Below, piece by piece: positions 9,022-12,289 of a stretch of 12,289 bases of DNA. The stretch lies in contig JASJAL010000229.1 of assembly GCA_030067055.1 (NCBI GenBank), positions 1 to 12,289 of the forward strand, read 5' to 3'. The notes under the pieces were generated by a model. That model saw nothing but the letters and a program-made list of their open reading frames with translations. It did no database searches and was not told where the DNA came from. A program made the position numbers and the translations under genes. The DNA is from Kiloniellales bacterium. Its GTDB lineage: Bacteria > Pseudomonadota > Alphaproteobacteria > Kiloniellales > JAKSBE01. Every line of letters starts with the position of its first letter. Position 1 is the first letter of the stretch.

Positions 9022-9957
9022 TCAGTCGCCGGCGGGCTGGAGGGCGAGCATCTCCTGCTTCATCTGGTCGAGGATCCGCTGCGCCTCGCTGCCCTGGATC
9101 TTGGCGATGTCGTCCTGGTACTTCAGCAACACACCCAGGGTAGAGTCCACGGTCTCCGGGTCGAGCGAGACCTTGTCGAGCTGGGTCAGGGCCTCGACCC
9201 AGTCGATGGTCTCGGCCACGCCCGGCAGCTTGAAGAGGTCGATGCCGCGCAGCTCCTGGACGAAGTGGACGACCTCGCGGGACAGGCGTTCCGCCGCCCG
9301 GGGCGCCTTGACCCGCAGGATCTCCAGCTCGCGCTCGGCGCTGGGATAGTCGACCCAGTAGTAGAAGCAGCGCCGCTTGAGGGCGTCGTGGATCTCGCGG
9401 GTCCGGTTCGAGGTGATGACCACGATCGGAGGCTCGGGCGCGCGGATCGTGCCCAGTTCGGGGATGGTGATCTGGTAGTCAGACAAGACCTCCAGAAGGA
9501 AAGCTTCGAAGGGTTCGTCTGTGCGGTCGAGTTCGTCGATCAGCAGCACCGGCGCGCCCCCGACCTGCGGCTCCAGCGCCTGAAGCAGGGGGCGCTCGAT
9601 CAGGAACTTCTGCGAGAAGATGTCCTCGTCCAGGGCCTCGCGCTGGGCCTCGCCCGTAGCCTCGGCGAGCCGGATCTCGACCATCTGGCGCGGGTAGTTC
9701 CACTCGTAGACCGCCGAGGCGACGTCCAGGCCCTCGTAGCACTGCAGCCGGATCAGGCGGCGCTTCAGGGTCTCAGCCAACACCTTGGCGATCTCGGTCT
9801 TGCCGACCCCGGCCTCGCCCTCCAGGAACAGCGGGCGTTTCAGCGCCAGCGACAGGTGGAGGGCAGTCGCCAGGCTACGGTCGGCGACGTAGTCGCCCGC
9901 CGCCAGCAGCGCCAAGGCTTCATCGACCGAGCGCGGAAGCTGTGGAACATCAACCAT
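9022..9957 (-). CDS. coxD: CoxD-type MoxR AAA+ ATPase (Mo-hydroxylase maturation)
   Basis: A 311-residue cytoplasmic AAA+ ATPase of the MoxR group. Walker A is GEAGVGKT (47-54). Walker B is VLLIDELDR (137-145) with Asp141 and Glu142. Sensor 1 is Asn184 in ITSNRTREIHDALKRRC, and the YEWNYPRQM segment (84-92) is typical of CoxD. MoxR ATPases act as chaperones with a VWA partner, here the adjacent coxE, and CoxD is needed for the Cu-S-Mo site of CO dehydrogenase in carboxydotrophs. ATG 9957 is preferred because the product then begins as in the family (MVDVPQLPRSVDEALALLAAG). The frame runs on to a TTG at 10017, adding 20 residues without a ribosome site. No strong ribosome site precedes ATG 9957 either. 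It is the first gene of the operon, 88 bases after ydbL on the same strand. Confidence 0.93.
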   Translation of the reverse strand: MVDVPQLPRSVDEALALLAAGDYVADRSLATALHLSLALKRPLFLEGEAGVGKTEIAKVLAETLKRRLIRLQCYEGLDVASAVYEWNYPRQMVEIRLAEATGEAQREALDEDIFSQKFLIERPLLQALEPQVGGAPVLLIDELDRTDEPFEAFLLEVLSDYQITIPELGTIRAPEPPIVVITSNRTREIHDALKRRCFYYWVDYPSAERELEILRVKAPRAAERLSREVVHFVQELRGIDLFKLPGVAETIDWVEALTQLDKVSLDPETVDSTLGVLLKYQDDIAKIQGSEAQRILDQMKQEMLALQPAGD

Positions 9958-10045
9958 TTTCGGGCCGTTCTTGCTATGCCTGGCTCTCTGGTAGCAGGAC
10001 GCCGACGATCCTGGCAATGTGCAAGATCAAGGCCGTCGGCAGGGG

Positions 10046-10390
10046 CTACAACTGGCGCCAACCGGCCTCGGTCCGGATCCAGGCCCCCTTGGGGAGATTC
10101 TTGACGATCCGCTCCGCGTAAACCCGGCCAACCTGATCGACGCTGATCTCTTGCTGTTTCGCCTGCTTCTCGTAGATCTCCCGGCGCTGCGCATTGATCT
10201 TCTCGACCAGCGCGCGCGCCGTCTCGGAGGCGCCGCTCCGGGCTTCGGCATAACCGTCGAAACGTTCGCCAATCTGGCCCTCGGCCCGCAGATCGTCGAG
10301 TTGATCGGCCACCGCCGGCTGCGCTGCAGCCCCAGCGATAAGCGTCGCCAGTGCGATAAGCAAAATCCTTAAGGAATGGATTGGATTCAT
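10046..10390 (-). CDS. ydbL: YdbL-family periplasmic protein (DUF1318)
   Basis: A 114-residue exported protein. A signal peptide is clear: a short basic start, a hydrophobic core LLIALATLIAGAAA and a probable cleavage after AVA (residue 28). The mature part (DQLDDLRAEGQIGERFDGYAEAR, KINAQRREIYEKQA, VGRVYAERIVKNLPKGAWIRTEAGW) matches the DUF1318/YdbL pattern. In E. coli YdbL is a periplasmic partner of YdbH and YnbE. ATG 10390 is chosen because it gives the signal peptide and has GGAG 8 bases upstream; the frame extends much further but without sense as protein. It lies 14 bases after the ynbE stop, in the same gene order as the E. coli operon. It is the last gene of that operon before coxD. 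Confidence 0.88.
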   Translation of the reverse strand: MNPIHSLRILLIALATLIAGAAAQPAVADQLDDLRAEGQIGERFDGYAEARSGASETARALVEKINAQRREIYEKQAKQQEISVDQVGRVYAERIVKNLPKGAWIRTEAGWRQL

Positions 10391-10404
10391 CGTCCTGACT
10401 CCGC

Positions 10405-10620
10405 CTAGAAGATATCCGGATTGGCGGCGATATCCTGGTCCGCCTGTTCTTCGAGTTTCACCCGCACCTCGGCATCCAGCTTGATGTTGAGATTGATGGT
10501 GATCGGCTCCTTCGGTGCCTCGACCTTGACCGTTGGCTGGCATGCGGCCAGCACCAGGCAGGCCAACGAAGCCGCCAAGGCCGGAAGTCTCGGCCCTTTC
10601 TTGGCTCGACCGTGAGTCAC
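10405..10620 (-). CDS. ynbE: YnbE-like outer-membrane lipoprotein
   Basis: A 71-residue lipoprotein. The GTG at 10620 is taken as start because AAGGGGAAAGGA lies just before it; a TTG at 10644 would add eight residues and has no such site. The basic start (RAKKGPR), hydrophobic stretch and lipobox LVLAAC (Cys27) mark a type II signal peptide. No Asp follows the Cys (it is Gln), which fits outer-membrane sorting. The mature part PTVKVEAPKEPITINLNIKLDAEVRVKLEEQ and the end NPDIF are characteristic of YnbE. In E. coli YnbE binds YdbH and multimers of it help form a bridge across the periplasm. It sits between ydbH and ydbL as in E. coli. The 87 bases upstream hold a perfect palindrome. Confidence 0.88.
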   Translation of the reverse strand: MTHGRAKKGPRLPALAASLACLVLAACQPTVKVEAPKEPITINLNIKLDAEVRVKLEEQADQDIAANPDIF

Positions 10621-10624
10621 GGCG

Positions 10625-10636
10625 TCCTTTCCCCTT
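10625..10636 (-). promoter_or_regulatory. Ribosome binding site that sets the ynbE GTG start
   Basis: On the minus strand AAGGGGAAAGGA ends 4 bases before GTG 10620. It is the only good ribosome site near the ynbE N-terminus and decides for GTG 10620 over TTG 10644, which lies upstream of the site. Confidence 0.65.
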
Positions 10637-10648
10637 ATTCTCAAGCTT

Positions 10649-10663
10649 GTTTCGGGCCGAAAC
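10649..10663. promoter_or_regulatory. Perfect palindrome in the ydbH-ynbE gap
   Basis: GTTTCGG (10649-10655) and CCGAAAC (10657-10663) are perfect reverse complements around one central base. The site lies in the 87-base gap between the ydbH stop and the ynbE start, 12 bases upstream of the ynbE ribosome site. As RNA it could fold into a six-pair hairpin with a 3-base loop. As DNA it could be a binding site for a dimeric regulator. No run of T follows in the direction of transcription. Confidence 0.4.
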
Positions 10664-10707
10664 TCCGACCTTTCCGGAGCTCCAGGCTCTCTATTGCTAT
10701 ACGCAGA

Positions 10708-12289
10708 CTACTGCTGAAACTTCCACAGTTTGCCAAGCACGCCCTGGGTCAGACCGCTACCCTGCCGCAAGACGTCGACCAGCTGTGGAAGATTGCTCGT
10801 CAGGCGGATGTTAAAGCGGAAGGGATGGCCTTCCAAGACCGCAGGATTCTGGCCCAAGGTCGTGATGAAGAGTTCGAGTTCCTCGCCGTCACTCGTGTTG
10901 GCGCTGAGCTTCAGCTCGTCATACCTGAAGTCCTCCAGGGCCCTGAGCATCAGTTCGACGGGCTCGCCCCCCGCGGCCAGGGCCCGCGATGCCGCTTCGG
11001 AGCGAAAGCGGAGGACCCCCACGCCACGGTTCGACAAGCTGGCATCGGTAATGCGGAGCTGCGATCCGAAGATCTCCAGGGGTATCAGGCCGCTCAGACG
11101 GCCTTCGCCGGCGAGGCCTTCTATGGCCGCAGTGTCACTCAGCTTGCTCAGGTCTAGGTCGGCTAACCTCAGGGGCAGCCGGTAGCGCCCGGACTGCGGT
11201 TCGGCTTGGCCAGCGGTCACCGACAGCGGCCCGAGGATGGAGCGGGCCTCGGCCCGTTCGATGTCGATGACGAGGGTCCGCCCGGGCCCCTGGGTGGAGA
11301 CCGAAAATCGGGCGCTGAGGTCCTTCAACGTCTCGCCCAGGTCCAGGCGCTTTGCGGTCAGGCTTTGCCCTGGCTCGCTCTGCGGCGGAAAGAGCTGCGC
11401 GAAGGCCAGCTCTCCGGTCAAGCCATTCAGGCTGAGAGCCGAGCTCTTCATTCCCACTTCGGAAAGGCTGAGTCGGCCCGAGCCTTGGAACTCTCCGTCG
11501 CGCCAGGCGATCCTCGCATTGGCCGCGACGCGCCCCTCGGTGACCGTGATATCCGGGGCGGCCGGGGACAAATCGGCCAGGGGCCGCGGCGTCGCTCCGA
11601 AGAGATCCTCCGCCAAGGAGATCTCGGCACGGCCTCCGCCGTCGCCGAGGTCGTGGCGGCCCTGTAGCTCGAAAAACTTGATGCCGGTGGCCGTGCTACC
11701 CGCAGCCGTGAAGGTGAGCGGGGCGCCTGAGTGATCCAGCCGGCCTTGCAGTGCGAGGGGTACAAGCGCAGGCTCGGCTCCGCTCCGCTGCAGCTCGGCC
11801 ACGGTGACCGAGACGCGGGCGATGCCCGCGGCGGGCCGAAAGGTCTCGATCGCCAGAACCTCGCGCGCCTCCAGTTCGAGCTGCGGAACCGCCAGCCGAC
11901 CCACCGGGATCCGGGCCTCGAGTTCGAGGCCCTGCGCTTCGGACCAGCGGCCGTCAATCTGCACGGGCTGGAAGGCGGCCCGCAAATCCAGGGGCGAGTC
12001 CGGATCGTCGATGCGAAGGTCCATCTCGCCCGGATCGGCCTGGGCTTCGTAGGAGATCTCGGAACCGCTCTGCCTGGCGCGCAGCCTGGTCAGCTGAAAG
12101 CGATGCGCATTTGGAAGGGCAAAGGCCAGGGCCGAGCGCGCATCGCTCCAGGACAGCACCCCGTCGCCGGTCAGCCCGGCGGTCGCGCCCTCAGGACCCG
12201 CGTCAATCGCAATGGGCCCTTCGATGTGAGCGCGACCGAAACCGAAGGGATCGATCTGGAGATCGCGCAGGATGGCCTGCAGGTCGCCC
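10708..12289 (-). CDS. ydbH: YdbH-family intermembrane (AsmA-like) protein, C-terminal part (runs off right edge)
   Basis: The frame is open from the window edge to the TAG at 10708, giving 526 residues of the C-terminal part of a larger protein; the true start lies outside. The sequence is mostly alternating beta-strand-like repeats (for example FQGSGRLSLSEVGMKSSALSLNGLTGELAF), as in AsmA/TamB-type bridge proteins. The C-terminal block is the YdbH hallmark: LAGEGRLSGLIPLEIFGSQLRITDASLSNRGVGVLRFR, then ALEDFRYDELKLSANTSDGEELELFITTLGQNPAVLEGHPFRFNIRLTSNLPQLVDVLRQG. In E. coli YdbH is anchored in the inner membrane and reaches to the YnbE lipoprotein, acting redundantly with YhdP and TamB in phospholipid transport to the outer membrane. 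The downstream ynbE and ydbL genes support the call. An internal GTG at 12159 is not the start, because the frame stays open for 43 more codons to the edge. Confidence 0.9.
   Translation of the reverse strand, partial: GDLQAILRDLQIDPFGFGRAHIEGPIAIDAGPEGATAGLTGDGVLSWSDARSALAFALPNAHRFQLTRLRARQSGSEISYEAQADPGEMDLRIDDPDSPLDLRAAFQPVQIDGRWSEAQGLELEARIPVGRLAVPQLELEAREVLAIETFRPAAGIARVSVTVAELQRSGAEPALVPLALQGRLDHSGAPLTFTAAGSTATGIKFFELQGRHDLGDGGGRAEISLAEDLFGATPRPLADLSPAAPDITVTEGRVAANARIAWRDGEFQGSGRLSLSEVGMKSSALSLNGLTGELAFAQLFPPQSEPGQSLTAKRLDLGETLKDLSARFSVSTQGPGRTLVIDIERAEARSILGPLSVTAGQAEPQSGRYRLPLRLADLDLSKLSDTAAIEGLAGEGRLSGLIPLEIFGSQLRITDASLSNRGVGVLRFRSEAASRALAAGGEPVELMLRALEDFRYDELKLSANTSDGEELELFITTLGQNPAVLEGHPFRFNIRLTSNLPQLVDVLRQGSGLTQGVLGKLWKFQQ

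Noticed and set aside
10001..10040. Inverted repeat GCCGACG/CGTCGGC in the ydbL-coxD gap as a terminator
   Set aside because: Arms are 7 bases with a 26-base loop and no T-run follows, so it does not meet the pattern of an intrinsic terminator. Whether coxD has its own promoter in this 88-base gap stays unsettled; no clear -35/-10 pair was found.
8887..10104. A 405-codon plus-strand open frame opposite coxD
   Set aside because: It lies antisense to a MoxR ATPase with complete Walker motifs, and its own product shows no recognisable domain; a codon-bias shadow. The 393-codon frame opposite coxE (7962-9143) is rejected likewise.

Overview
The window is GC-rich and densely coding, with mostly short gaps and many start/stop overlaps. 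The gene types suggest an alphaproteobacterium, probably of the Rhodospirillales: a class III alcohol dehydrogenase with S-formylglutathione hydrolase, CoxD/CoxE-type maturation factors, a MoeA-like/MocA fusion, and a YdbH-YnbE-YdbL envelope operon. The taxonomic placement is inference. No tRNA, rRNA, CRISPR array, insertion sequence or phage gene was seen.

Layout. (1) 1-2211, minus strand: glutathione-dependent formaldehyde detoxification, frmA then fghA, followed by the start of a probable membrane fatty acid desaturase that runs off the left edge. A strong GC-rich stem-loop lies between frmA and fghA. (2) 2393-3124, plus strand: a class II aldolase/adducin-type metalloenzyme, divergent from frmA across a 181-base region. 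(3) 3138-4082, minus strand: an ATP-grasp ligase of the RimK-like group with unknown substrate. It is divergent from a membrane-anchored alpha/beta hydrolase (4265-5071, plus). The region between them is extremely AT-rich on the ligase side and carries a perfect 17-base palindrome. (4) 5076-9957, minus strand: a five-gene molybdenum-hydroxylase maturation operon in the order coxD (MoxR AAA+ ATPase), coxE (VWA protein), a small XdhC/CoxI N-domain protein, an XdhC Rossmann-domain protein, and a MoeA-like/MocA fusion. (5) 10046-12289, minus strand: a ydbH-ynbE-ydbL operon, with ydbH cut by the right edge.

How they fit together. FrmA oxidises S-hydroxymethylglutathione and FghA hydrolyses the product to formate and glutathione. 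In the maturation operon, MocA would make the cytosine-dinucleotide molybdenum cofactor, the XdhC-type proteins would hold and modify it, and CoxD/CoxE would remodel the target enzyme. No hydroxylase structural genes (large, medium and small subunits) are in the window, and the flanks of the operon are unrelated genes, so it looks like a stand-alone maturation unit. YdbH, YnbE and YdbL form an envelope-spanning lipid-transport module.

I see no clear undescribed multi-gene system. The best leads are the palindrome between the ligase and the hydrolase, the stand-alone cox-type maturation operon, the aldolase facing frmA, and two intra-operon hairpins.
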